DNA from: Owenia fusiformis
Taxonomy: Eukaryota; Annelida; Polychaeta; Sabellida; Oweniidae
DNA: 64,000 nt
Direction of reading: 5' to 3'
Assembly: GCA_903813345.2 (NCBI GenBank)
Contig: CAIIXF020000008.1
Span: 8,330,366 to 8,394,365 of the forward strand
Every line of letters starts with the position of its first letter. Position 1 is the first letter of the stretch. Positions 37,601-50,200 of the stretch are shown here, piece after piece. The position numbers and the translations under genes are program-made. The notes beneath the pieces were generated by a model. That model did no database searches. It was not told the origin of the DNA and saw only the letters and a list, made by a program, of their open reading frames with translations.

Positions 37601-39644
37601 TGCATCCCTGTTATCCATAATATCAAAATAGTCAACTTCTTTTATATCACCCTGAAAAACAGTGTTACAATGCAGTTAAGTTGGAATCGAATTGTTTATA
37701 TGTCTCTGTTCTGCGCACATAGCTAACATGCATCTTGGATTTCATAGTTCATTTTCATAGTTTAACTGAAAATCAAACTGGCTGGCATAAACAATCTCCC
37801 ATATTACACAACTAGGCCTAGTTATACCTTCAAAGCACTTGAAATTCTCTGATCTGTGACGTCTTTCGCCGTCTTGACAGCATAGTTGTATTCTTGTAAG
37901 AAGCTAAGTGGAATACGACCTTTATGGTCGTTACCTTCCCACTCCAAGCACACGTCTTCACCTATAAAACAGAGAGAGACAATACAAAAACAAGAGAAAG
38001 TAGGTACCAAAGGATACGATTACAAATAGATATGATTTAAGTGCTTATTGAAAGTGTTTGCAGATAAAAGTTCACAAAGTTAGATAATTATATAATGTGT
38101 ACCATTCAGCTCATAACCATGTGGTTTAGAGAATTCAGCAGTTACAATCTGCGTTTACTGCTATGTTAGTAATAGTAACCCATGGTTAGGTGATCCTGGA
38201 GTAGTTCCTAGAACGATGAAGTGCACAAAGACGTCATTAAATTGTGCTAGTTTATCTAGGTACCTTGAATACGAGCAGATTGTAACGAAAATGCAGGTGG
38301 AAGGCTCCAAATATCAAGCAGTCTCTGCCCACTGTGTTCCTGCTTACATAAAGGACAGTGGCAGTTATACCTGAGCCAAGTGGCATTATAACTGAAACAG
38401 AACATGTATTTATAAGACGAACATTTCCAGTTTGGCCACACAGCAAGCATTCGTTTGTAACAAACATAAAGCAAGCTCTACAGAACTGTACAGGTATATT
38501 GTCTATGAGTTATTTTAAAGTGTAATATAAACTAGAATATTACGGTTCTAAGTGTTGACATTTGAACTTCTGATAAGTGGAAGATTGAGCAACATGCGAT
38601 AACAACCGTGTTACTCGTGTCATTGCGGACATTTCCACTATTACTGAGAAGAAGAAATAGAGACTAGTTGAATGTAAGTTTCCAAGCAAATGTTACCATT
38701 TACCATTTTACAATATTTTTGTTCTCGTCATTCCATGGGATTTCTATTTTCTTATTGTGGGATCCACAGTCTTTACTATCCCTTAGAATAAACGCTCTCA
38801 AGCATAACATAAAGGGAGCTCTGAATAATCACAATGCTAATTCCTATTTTACCTATCTTGTTGGCCATCAGCCCATGATACAGTCAGTGTCTTCTCGGTC
38901 CAGTGAAGCAAATCATTTTTAGCATTATTCCTAATCAAGTTATTGCCAGCAGTCTGTTCCATGGGTTCCGTACTTGCTTTCTGGAGTAAGAATGGTAACG
39001 ATGGTCACATTATTATGATTAAATGAGAAATGGTTTTATATCACCACTACTCCAAGAGGATTGATTGTTTTACACTTGGACTAATTATATAACAGTATAA
39101 ATATTATACAAACGTAAGGTTTGTCTTGTGACAACATTCAACTTACGACATATTTGTTTCTAATACTGGTATGGTTTAAAGAACCGCACGTACTCTTGAA
39201 CCTTTGATGTCCAAATGGATCTGCAACAAAGAATCCATCTTTACTGAAGCAGAAAATACATGTGACAATATAATAAAAAGGTTTTAATAAACTTTCCTGA
39301 AGAAACACCCATATCTTCATCCTTTATAAATAGAAATGACTAAGCTTTTTATCGGCAATATTCGTTTCATCGTATATTGTATAACAAGCATCACTCTTGA
39401 CGAATCATTATGTGTTTCATCCTAGATTTATTCACAATTATTAAAGCTAGATGATCTTACAATACATTTTGGGTTTTGGTTTGAGTTCGTACATACCACA
39501 ACCAGTTGCATATCCCCGTTCTCCTTTGCCCGTTGCTTCTATCGTCACAGCCCATTTCCCTTGTAAAGTATGTCTAAGAATCCTGTGTCCTTTATCATTT
39601 AGACTCCGGACAACCAGTAATGTATTTTTACCAAGAGACGCCAT
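34646..39644 (-). CDS. BBOX1: gamma-butyrobetaine dioxygenase-like Fe(II)/2-oxoglutarate oxygenase
   Basis: Exons, 5' to 3': 39497-39644, 39147-39220, 38853-38980, 38264-38391, 37828-37961, 37593-37651, 36904-36979, 36611-36780, 36251-36452, 35406-35528, 34957-35061 and 34646-34753 (TGA); 484 residues, all junctions in phase. An N-terminal zinc domain is seen in WLRYNCHCPLC. The oxygenase part has the metal pair HMD (His287, Asp289) in YHMDLVYYESPPGLQFLHC, the distal His434 in NNRRVLHGR, and Arg446 of VRHLQGTY for 2-oxoglutarate. The expected reaction is the last step of carnitine synthesis, gamma-butyrobetaine to carnitine; trimethyllysine dioxygenase is the close alternative. The length exceeds the usual 390-420 because the first three exons add about 85 residues. 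A different first exon at 38544-38632 also joins in phase. Confidence 0.88.
35020..35308. repeat. 62-bp tandem repeat derived from a BBOX1-like exon 5' end
   Basis: The first 41 coding bases of exon 34957-35061, with the adjoining splice acceptor and about 20 intronic bases, are repeated upstream four more times (acceptor-side CTACAAAT at 35062, 35124, 35186 and 35248). The copies keep AG acceptors but carry stops or substitutions. Confidence 0.85.
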
Positions 39645-40334
39645 TGAACTGGATGACCTTAGGCACTAATCTTCTCGTAATCTTGAACTAGACCTAGTGC
39701 CTTCTTTTTCAAAGTCGAATGTCTAAGTAGAAACTGCGGTGGTTTATTCATATACTAAATCTATTTTAAACAAAGACTTTGGACCTGTCTCAATATGTTT
39801 GTTGATCGTTGAAACGTGACTGTCCTCGTGTAATGTGACCAATGTAACCTCTAGATCATTAAAAACATCATCTCATTTGAATGGTTGCCATTGTAGTATC
39901 AGCGGGTCAGCATGACAAATATCTGAACAGTATCTGAAATATATGTTTTATTCGGTTAAGGTCTGAAATATATGATTAAATTATTCATAATAGTAAATTG
40001 CACTATTAGAAAAATCGGATTATAACTAATATCTGAGCTGAATATGAAATTATGAATGAATTGTACTATCAATGTCAGTCTATATATTCGGACTCAATGT
40101 GTTATCTTTAATTATTGTTAAATCATTAAATGGGGTCTAAAGTTCGCGATAATAAATACTTTTGACTTTAATGACTACCCGAAGATTTATATGAGTATTA
40201 TTCACAGACTAAACATTCTGATCCTTTTAACAAAACACAGATAGCTTCAGGGCGACAATCATGCAAGACAGCCCATGCAAAAATTCAAGACGGCCGTCAA
40301 TAGTGTCGTCAAAATAAATTTGTTTTGATCATTA

Positions 40335-41010
40335 TCCCACCGAACGAAGTTCGAGGGGGATATAGAGAAGCCGTCCGTCCGTCCGTTCGTCCGTCCGTGT
40401 GTCCGGGCGATAACTCCAATGATTCAAATTTGATTCAAATTTTATATGCTGATGCCTAGGGACAAAGAAGTTTCGCACAAAAAGAGATTTTCAAGATGGC
40501 CGCTTAATTTCAAAATGGCGGCCATTTTTCGTAAAAATATGTAATCTTTGATAACTCAAATACCAGTGAACGGATTTGGTTCAAATTTTATATGATGATG
40601 CTTAGGAACACAGTAGCTATGTTCGACAAAAAAATTTCAAGATGGCCGCTTATTTCAAAATGGCGGCAATTTTTCGTAAAAAACGTAATCTTTGATAACT
40701 CAAATACCAAAGAACAGATTTGGTTGAAAATTTATATGATTATACCTAAGGACACAGTAGCTCTGTTCAGTCAAGAAATGATTTTCAAGATGGCGGCTGA
40801 ATTTCAAGATGGCGGCCAATTTTCGTAAAAAACGTAATTTTTGTCAACTCATATACCAGTGAGGATTTGGTTCAAATTTTATATGACGATGCCTAGTTCA
40901 CAATGGTATAAACTAACTTTGTGCCAAATTTCATGCTTCTATCACAAAGTGCACAAACATTTCAACATTTACACTAGCTATAATAAGCATAATATGTTTT
41001 GTTCGGTGGG
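40335..41010 (+). repeat. dispersed element with (GTCC)n and ATGGCGGC-type tandem segments
   Basis: It begins TTATCCCACCGAACGAAGTT, has a CCGTCCGTCCGTTCGTCCGT tract, then about four degenerate copies of a unit around TTTCAAGATGGCGGC and GATAACTCAAATACCA. An inverted relative occupies 61210-62415. The reading frames across it are repeat translations. Confidence 0.7.
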
Positions 41011-42068
41011 ATTTGCTACTCCGTGGAGAGTTGCTGTTTTTCTAGTTTCATTTATTTCAGCCCTCGTATATTATGTGTACGAATTAGTACATGCACTCAT
41101 GTTTTTGGATTTTAAATTAACAGATAGATAATGAGATACAGGATTCTTCATTTTTAACTAAAGGACCAACTTTAAGATTAACTAGTAGCCGAGACAGAGC
41201 AAGATCGTCCCTCTCTTTTTTCTGATAACTTTTTCAATTCTCAATATTTTTCATAAAACTTTCACAGGATGAACTTAAAAGCATCCCTAACTTACAAAAT
41301 GTTTTGTTTAACTCATAATAACGTTTCATTATTAAATGTCCATCACTGATTCTTGAATTGAGTTGAACTTGTCCAAAGGCCAAATACCAAATACCTAGAT
41401 ATTCACCATTGACTTTGAGACCTTAAAACGTCAATACTTAGAGTAACTTTGAGATGATAATTACCCACGAACATTGACCATGACCTCAGGTCACCTAACA
41501 TAGGTAGCCAAGGGTCACAGTTGTCCCCTTAAAACTTCAAATACCTAGATATTGACATGTGACCTTGGATTGACCTTGAAATCAGGTCACCTAATCATGG
41601 GTCGCCAAGGGTCACAGCAGCCCCGAAGGTGCTAAAAAGGCCAAATACTATATTGACCTTGAGATGACCTTGACCCAAAAACATTGATCTCAAATTTTGT
41701 TTTCTTTTATAGATATCATTAGATGCTGGATCCGCCACTGTATCTGTTTTAATATACTTAGTGGCTTCTAAACCTATGTATCTCTTCTCGTTCTGGGGTT
41801 CAGCTTTGGAGAAAGAATGATTGGAAGTACACCTGTATCCATTGTTGGAATTGCCAAGGTGAATTTTTAATACAGTTTCTCGGTTACTCAGCATCACAAT
41901 TGTGTCCGTTTACTGATGTGTGCAAGGTAACATATCGTGGATGGTGAATTGTCTTGGTTAGCAGCAAATGACTTCTTTGCCAATGGATGCTATGACACTT
42001 CCTTCTGGCACAATTTTTCAGATTTGCATCAGCGCATCCTCCTAAGCAGGTATACAATATCCGTACCT

Positions 42069-42340
42069 CCTCCCACGACATTTTTATCACAAACGTATAT
42101 CAGTATATGTTTAAGAAAATGTACATATTTGCGAACAAATAGTTCAGAAGACAACAGAATCGTCGATTTAATTCCTCACTTAAGTTACATAAAAGGTATT
42201 TCGGAAAACAGTTAAGATCTGCACTTTTAACCCAAATTGTGTATGTAACTCAAGTGAGGAATTTAATCGACTTGGCAAAAATGTACATTTTCTAAAACAT
42301 ATGATACCGATACACGTTTGTGAGAAAAAACGTCGTGGGG
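42069..42340. mobile_element. hairpin/foldback element, about 270 bp
   Basis: CTCCCACGACATTTTTATCA is mirrored by AAAAAACGTCGTGGGG, and the inner GTCGATTTAATTCCTCACTT by AAGTGAGGAATTTAATCGAC. Nearly the whole segment folds, leaving about a 50-base loop. Confidence 0.75.
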
Positions 42341-42689
42341 ATTCTGCCTACAACATGTGAAATAAGGAAAAAAGAAAAATCGAACCTTCGATGTTCCGAC
42401 ATTTTGTTACCGAAACGTGGTACTGTTTCGGTAACCAGCGTAACTGAGCGGATCACCAGTGTTATATGCGTATTACACTTTATGCCAAAATTCTTAGAGT
42501 ATGCCTACTCTTACATCACCCCCGAAGAAGAAATACCTGGCATAAGTATTCAATTGCAATCTTCAGTAATTTCTTGTGATATCATATCTTGTAAACATCA
42601 TTCTGGAAAATGTGTAACACACATAGTCAGAAACTGGAAGATTCATAAATTTTCACAAGGACACTCATGGCTATTATGAAACGTAAAGG

Positions 42690-42800
42690 CTAGAGTACCG
42701 ACAATTGTCGGTACTCTAGACTCTGATGTGGTGGCACGCTAGAGGACCGACAAATAAATTGTCGGTACGGGAGATATGCTGTGTTTACACGCTAGAGGAC
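42690..42800. repeat. palindromes of the ACCGACAATTGTCGGT family
   Basis: 42690-42719 is a perfect 30-bp palindrome (CTAGAG..ACCGACAATTGTCGGT..CTCTAG). A quasi-palindrome (ACCGACAAATAAATTGTCGGT type) lies at about 42748-42768 and a half copy (GCTAGAGGACCGACAAAT) near 42791. Confidence 0.8.
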
Positions 42801-42984
42801 CGACAAATATTGATTTTCGAATTTTCTGGCGCATGCGCAATGCGCGGGGGGATATTTCAGATATCATACGGATATTTTGGGAACAAGTGCAAAACCCGGG
42901 GAGGGCATTAGCTCCGGTTACCCGGGGATTACCAAACCCTATATAGTCCATTTAAAAACCTGTGGTATCGTTCTAAATAACCCC

Positions 42985-43383
42985 AGGCCTGTCAACTGTC
43001 CCGCAATTTGCGTATTTGTCACGCATTTGCTGAAGAATATGAAGTCACGCCAGTTATTTTTGCGTGACAGAAAATGTCACGCAAATACGCATTTTACCTG
43101 GTAATTGCAGGCCTGTCAACTGTCCCGCAATTTGCGTATTTGTCACGCATTTGCTGAAGAATTTGAAGTCACGCCAGTTTTTTTTGCGTGACAGACAATG
43201 TCACGCAAATACGCATTTGACCTGGTAATTGTCACGCAAAAATATTTCTGTAGAATTTTTTTCGAAATATGTTTATGATACGGTAAAAATACGAACGTCG
43301 GAAAAAAACCGAACGCAATTTGTTCGGATTTGTCACGCGAATCCCGTTTATGTCACGCATGTACATTGGAAATTTTCGTCCCT

Positions 43384-43436
<53 letters not shown>

Positions 43437-43785
43437 TTGACGACATCGCGAGCGTAGCGAGCGCGAAAAATTTGAGGTGATCAAAGTTTGGCAAAGGTGC
43501 TCAAACTTTGGCCAAAGGTGTTTAAAAGTTGGCCAAAGGTGTTCAAAATTTGGACAAAAGTGTTCAGATTTGGACTTAGGTGTCCAACATTTTGAAGTCA
43601 CTCATATTAGGTGGTCCCAAGTTGACAGCCCTGTAATTGTCAAGCAAAAATATTTCTGTAGAAAAATTTCGAAAAAAGTTCGTCTACACAGCAAAAATAC
43701 GAACGCCGAAAAAAAACGTACACATTTCGTTCGGACTTTTCACGCGAATTACGTATATGTCACGCATTCCGTTCGAAATTTTTCG
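42985..43785. repeat. tandem repeats rich in TGTCACGCA, with a poly-C tract
   Basis: A 124-bp unit (CCTGTCAACTGTCCCGCAAT...) occurs at 42985 and again at 43109. A second unit starting GTAATTGTCACGCAAAAATA occurs at about 43226 and, diverged, at about 43634. Between the last two lie 51 consecutive C (43385-43435) and, at 43480-43590, about five copies of a 21-bp unit like TTGGCCAAAGGTGTTCAAA. Confidence 0.85.
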
Positions 43786-44217
43786 TATCTACGAATGAAT
43801 CTATGAATTTTCGAATTTGGTGTTGGATTACGGTACTCATACCTTATAGCACAATTTTTGATGGAAGTTGCATTTGGCTCCCTTAGTTAATGGCCACGAT
43901 TCCATCTCGTATGAGGGAGCTACCAAACGCAAAGTAAACAGTAATATATTCCAAATGAGATATTTCTCCTGTGCCATGGCGTAGTAAGGGTAGAGAGCGA
44001 CGGGGGCGAAAGCATCCCCTCCCCTAACTGTATATATCGACCCATTAGATAGAACAAGAAAAGAGCTTTAAAATGTTTTTTAATTGAAGTTGTAGGACAA
44101 TTTTAATGGAAGTTGAATCAATTTTTGTCAAAATAAATTATGGCTCACTACAAGTTAATGCCTGTACGATTCCAAACTGCAAAAGAAGCACTATGCCCCC
44201 CCCCTCAAAAGAAAAAA

Positions 44218-44292
44218 GTAGGTCCTGCCGGGATTCGAACTCGGGACCGAGGGTGTTGGAGTCGTGCTCGCTAACCACTAGGCTACCGAGAT
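44218..44292 (-). mobile_element. tRNA-derived SINE head
   Basis: The minus strand reads TAGCCTAGTGGTTAGCG (A box) and GAGTTCGAATCCCGGCAGG (B box and T arm). The 3' CAGGACC has no pairing 5' partner, so this is a tRNA-like SINE promoter or tRNA pseudogene. Confidence 0.65.
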
Positions 44293-44333
44293 GAAGTTAT
44301 TCCGAAAAGTAAAAGTAGTGGATTTATTTATGA

Positions 44334-44489
44334 AATTGTCGGCTCTCTAGCAAAAACACGTAGCAGCCACTTGCGTACCGACAATTGTCGGTTCTCTATC
44401 TGGCACTACTAGGTGACGATAGAGTGCCGACAATTGTCGGTACCCCAGCAAATACCCCTGGACAGTCTCCAGTACCGACAATTGTCGGT
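44334..44489. repeat. three further ACCGACAATTGTCGGT palindromes
   Basis: Perfect 16-bp palindromes lie at 44377-44392 and 44474-44489, and a 14-bp core (CCGACAATTGTCGG) at 44427-44440. A half-site AATTGTCGG lies near 44334. Each is flanked by locally complementary text (for example CCAG..CTGG). Confidence 0.8.
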
Positions 44490-47278
44490 CCTGGAGCCAC
44501 TCCGATTATGAAAATGCACATGACTTCCGGTTTAAACTTTTATCTTCCGGGTTAAGATGGTGTCGGAGTTAAATCATCGAACTGATGATATCCCGTAAAT
44601 AATGTGTCAAGGCGATGAAAATGCGGAGAATATATAGTAAAATTCAGACTTGGTTACTAGAGTAGCAAATAACATAGGATCAGAGACATTTTATATGTCT
44701 GCTAGTTAATGAAGTAAAGACTTCGATCCAAATAGCAATTAGCCAAGGCCAAAAATAGTTCGGTATATTGCTATTTTTGAGTGAGTACCATTTTCCAATA
44801 TACAACATGCAAACATCTTACATACGATTTGTAAACAGTATCCTAGGTCCTCTTATCCAAACAAGACATATTCATTCATATCCGTGTACGAATGTAAACT
44901 TCGTTTAAGTATCGTATCAGGCAAGCCTTGTGCTTTTATCCAAGCCTTACCTTCTGAGGCCTACCAGTCCTGCCACGTAATGTGAAGACTTCTGCATAAA
45001 CATATTATTACTGTAAATATCTGACTTTCAAGATCAACCAAGGGTAACACAAAGCAACACTAAACATGCAAGAATAAACGTACATAGGGGACGAAACAAA
45101 GAACAATATCGGGTTAGTCACTACTATTAATGCCAAATCAATAGGTGTATGCATAGGAAACTAATATAAAGCTACTGAAAGAGATTAGCTGACAATTAGA
45201 TACCAAATATGCAGACAAACTAATGGTACGAGCCTGGGAAATTCGGGTATTAATTGTTTTGAACAACTCAGATTTCTACGAAATTCTTGAGCGTATCATT
45301 TTATCATGGGAATGTAGTATCTAAGTCAAAACTACATTTTCATGATTTTACATTTGTCTTAGGACTAATATAACAAATTTAACATGCAAAATGTCACCAC
45401 CTGCCATTTATTACAGACCCCGAACATCAACCGCTGAACACCGTCAAAAAGAATTGTTGAAACGATAAGAAATCGTGAATTAGTAAAACTGTATACGTTA
45501 ACTTTCAACTATTTTATTAAATTTATATAATTCATATTATTTATACTCACGTAATGCTACCATTATCTAGTTTGGATTAAAAGTTAACGGATACACTTTT
45601 ACTAATTCTTTTACTCTATCCCTTCGCAAACTTCATTTTTGGATCAGAATCCATGTAATTATTTTGATTATTTCTATGAGTATGCGCCATGTAAAACCAT
45701 ACAAGAACCAAAAATAAACATAATATTTATTATTTAATAAAGATATATATATTTGACAAATGTTAATTAAATGTTGCACTGGAGTTGTCCATACAATAAT
45801 TTTGCATGCACCAAAATACAGTAGTCGCCTTTAAGGTCGGCAAGTGAAACTAGCAATCTGTATAATTAACTTGAACCGTTCACATGTGAACAGCAAAATG
45901 ACACAACTGCGAGATTGCGAGTAGGTAGTTACCAGTTTCGCCACTAGGTGTCTCTTTCGGGTCAGATAACATGGCGGGTATAGTAGAAAGTTCCCTTTAA
46001 CTTGAATTACATCTGTTTTAGTGGTTCAATTTTTATATTACCCTTATGTATCTAATAGTTATGCAAATTAAAATATGTCCATTTAAAGAAAATGTTATAT
46101 GTCCAATACAAGAAAAGATATTTCACTTTTTGTGATTTTGTAACATGGGATCTATGAGGAATCAACCCGAGCTGGAAGTCATATTTTCAAAATAAATTTG
46201 AAAATGTGGTTTTAACAATATTTTTTTATTGATTTTACCTTTCTTACCCACTTCAACCGAGTCACTCCATAAATTGTCCACTAGTCTTTCATATAATGTT
46301 GTACAATTACCGTAAATTGACTTAATATTCCTCTTTAATCAAGTTTTATGTGATGTTTTATGATAAAATTTCAAGTTTTTTTCTTTTTCATGGGGAATTC
46401 CCTCGGGGAATCCACACTGGACGAAATAACCATGACGAAGAATCCCGGGAATTCAATAATCGATGTAGGCAGAGCTTAACTATTTGGGACAATAACACCC
46501 TCCCCCAACTTTCAAAACTTAGTTAATTATCCGACATCGATCTTTTGCATTGGTCACTAAACGGTTGAGCTGGTTGACTATAAATGGGCCAGGGGAAGGT
46601 AAAACATGTGATTTACACCACCTAAGACAACAAGGCAATGCACATGATTTCATATATTAGATAAAGATTTCTCACGTTCAGTGTTACTTAACTAGATTAA
46701 TCTCTATATGTATATTGACCCTCATATGGGATCTTCTTGCCACTTGCTTGGTCTGTTACAGATATATTCATTGTATTTTACCTCTGTCACTGTATGTCCA
46801 TACGGAACACGACACAGAACACATCCCATCCAAACTTTTCACCACCCTAGCGTTGATAAGCACTGATAAACACTTCAACATTGTATTATAGTAACTGCAT
46901 TGTTACAATTATCAAAAAATAAGCTCTCATAACATGTTTGTGTCTACATTTACAGGAAGACTAATGTCAGATATCTCATTGTTATAGGGAGGTCAAATCA
47001 TCTTTAGGCCAACAATAACTATATTTTATTGATAAAGTTCCACAATATAAGGATGTAATGTAAATGTAACAGTTGTTGAATAACGTAGTTAAATGCTTCC
47101 AAAATGAGGTCCTTAGATTGAGATGAGATTTATTTCTTGTGTGTGTTTTCATTCATGCTCTCAGTTCGTAGTTTGCCACTCAATAATTTCGTCACTGCTA
47201 GATTTATGTTGAATGTTAGTTGTCTTAACTAAGTACATTTAGTTGTAGTAATTGGTTAAGTTGAGGCTCATCAAGGCT
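44490..47278. other. intergenic, mostly featureless
   Basis: AT-rich. Two short dispersed-repeat matches are visible: 45382-45450 (ATGTCACCACCTGCCATTT), which recurs at about 55770-55850, and 46110-46230 (TTTCACTTTTTGTGATTTTG), which recurs at 59915-60030. No exon was recognised. Confidence 0.5.
47129..47134 (-). terminator. candidate poly(A) signal of VIPAS39
   Basis: AATAAA on the minus strand about 145 bases after the stop codon. Confidence 0.4.
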
Positions 47279-50200
47279 TTAGTTCTTCCATTTAATTGTC
47301 TGAAAAATGAAACACAATTTTTTAAAAATAGATGGCCATGAAAATGAACATGCTTACTTTTACTGCATATAACAAATGATGGCACATTACTAGATAAGTT
47401 AGTGAATAATCAGTAAATGGATATAATGCATTTAGGATTCATTAAGGTAAATAGATTTCAGTATTTTCTACATTTAGATCACTAGATATAACAATACTTT
47501 AAACATACCGAACTTTTCAGAGCATTTAATGCATACATGTCCTCCTTGGTATGTGGGGTAAGCCTTCGTTTGTAGTCTTCGATGCCTTGCCTGTCTTTCA
47601 TTTGGACTAGAGTCTGGAAAAAGGAACAAAGTTTAATATTAATAGTTGGGTGAAATAGTTGTATAATGTACATCAGACACTCTCAGAATTTTCAGGTACA
47701 TATTTTCTGTAAACGTAAGTACAAAAAACTCAAAGGAATACAGGATAAACAGATAATCCAATCCTACAGTCAGTTCAGGATATTGGAATTATCCAATGGG
47801 CAATATATAATATGTATGCCTTCAGAACTTTTGATCCCCTAGCAGATATAAAGACATTGATAAAAGATAAACTTAAAAAAGATAAAATAGAGTTTCAACT
47901 GCAAGAATGATACAGAAGTTCTACGATGCCTTGTATTTTTTTGTATTTGAGGCCCCTTTTACATATTTATTCATAAAGGAAAATTGGAAAGTAATTCAAT
48001 TTTGAAGCAGATTTTTTCTTGACTGAAAAATAAAATCATATTTTTGTTATCATCAAAATTAATAGACTAAGGTCTTACATCAATTGCTTCTTCATGGCAT
48101 TTGTATTTACTGGCTATATTCAGTCGTTTCTCGCTATCATCTATAAGCTTACAGTATTTAGTCAGCACCTGTAAAACAATAATCATTTGATGCATTTGTT
48201 TAACATGGGATCTGCCATTTTTGTTACATTTCATGAAATTCATCAATTTTGACATCAAATTTTGACAGAATGTAATGGAGATATAACATTGAAACGTTGC
48301 GGATTTTATAGCGAATAGAATCAAGAAACAGATTTATTTACTTTATTGGGATTTATTTTGTTCCCCGCTAAGAAAACAGTCGTTAAACAAATATGGGGGT
48401 TAACATGTAAACCTATGAGGTCCTTAACTTTTTTTGAGGAGTATAGTATTTAATGTTAACAATTAGCAAAGATTTGAACTGCATCGATCTGTTATCATAT
48501 TTGCACCCAGCAGTACATTTGATCCTAGACACTGGGCTCATTGGCACTGACCAATAAGCTTTGCATCCCATTGTGCAGTGTATGTCTGGTATGAATGTAG
48601 AACTCATGATTAATACAAGTACATTTGACATATATTTTAATGTGATTTCCACCTTCATCTTCTATTTCATAATTATTCTCACTTATTTATTGACTGTAAT
48701 TTCATTGGTACCATCAATTTTAAATATCAAGCATGTTACGAAAACTCTTTGTTACAGTCTTAGCACACAAGTCAAGATCAAGACCAAGTATCCCCTTAGC
48801 TTGGTCCTTGCTAATTGTACTGTTGTGTGTCTAACTATGTCAGGCTATGTGTGAGAAGATGTTTACTCAAGTAGAGGGGGGAGGGTCACAGAGGCTTGAA
48901 GCTGGACTATTAAGACATAATACAACATGACTTGTTTATGGGTTACTTACAGTATAATAAAATAACCATTGGTATATCAAATAAGCATGTACTTTTATGT
49001 GATAACAGACTTATAAATACAGTAGCTCCCTTATGAGAGAATCTGAGGAGCAGACAATGCTGCAATGCTGTAGTGTGATTCTGATTATTGGTTTACTAGT
49101 TCAGTAAAATCAATCAAAGCAGATTGAGTACTGTAATCTATGGATTTTTCAAAACACTGGCACATGTCCAGCATGAAACAATTGACACATTGACCATAGC
49201 TGTTTTGGCATTTATGTGGTGATCAACACTGGTTGTATTGATTGAACTAGTTAAGAAATGAGGAATGCTATATGAATTAATTGTCTAATTAGTGCCCTTC
49301 GACACCTCGTTCACTTTGGCAAATTTCACAAATCTTTGTAAGATATAAAGGATTATTTTGATACAGGTCTCTAGGGTGCTCGCCAAAATGTAAGAACTCT
49401 CTCTTTCTAGAGGCTTTTATTTTGAAAATATTCAAGACTAATATGCATTATACAAGTTGAAGAACCTACATCAGCTAGAGCTCCATTCTTTGAAAGGACA
49501 TCAATGACTTTATCAAAGCCTATGGAAGCTTTCATCTTGGTTCCTCCAAACCAACCCTAGAAAACATAATAGGAAAATTCAATGAGAGGATCTTCAATAA
49601 TATGGTTGTGTAAAGAATAATGCTTCATTTTTCATGTTATGTCTAGTAAATTGACAATTTTATTAACTAATTTTCTCGAATGGAGTGGGGCTGTTAGATA
49701 TTGTTTCTTTTTGTTTATATTTGCCTGAAATAAAGTTAGAACAGGACCAGTTGTCTCAAACAATTAATTTATTTTGACATGTTCCTGAATTATATATCAT
49801 TGTACAGTTCATAATGACTACTTCAAATGTGAAGTCATATCAGGGATAAAATCAAATCTTCAATTTGGTAAAGGAAACACAAAATTCTTATGTTTAAAAT
49901 TATCTCAGGACTTAAAGGGACTCATACAATTAGCTACGTTGACCAAAGTGTTTACATTTTCGGATTAGAAGGGTTTATTTGTTTTTAAGGGGTGTTTGCA
50001 TTGAAGATTTCGTGCAGTACAAAATAATTCTCAGTTTTCCTTATAATGCTTGCGCTGCCCCGTTGTTTTCGTATTCCAAAATAACCAATATAATCACTAT
50101 TGATAGGTGGATTTTTTTGTTGAATACCTTATTATGTTATTCTAAAGTTATTAAACTATGTATTGAACTGAATGAGAATGTATGTATTTTTACAAACCAT

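Noticed and set aside
42320-42679. 119-codon plus-strand frame
   Set aside because: Overlaps the foldback at 42069-42340 and resembles nothing known.
43229-43601. poly-Pro / poly-Gly proteins
   Set aside because: Frames produced by the 51-C tract.
44218-44292. functional tRNA gene
   Set aside because: A and B boxes are present but the acceptor stem does not pair; a SINE head or tRNA pseudogene fits better.
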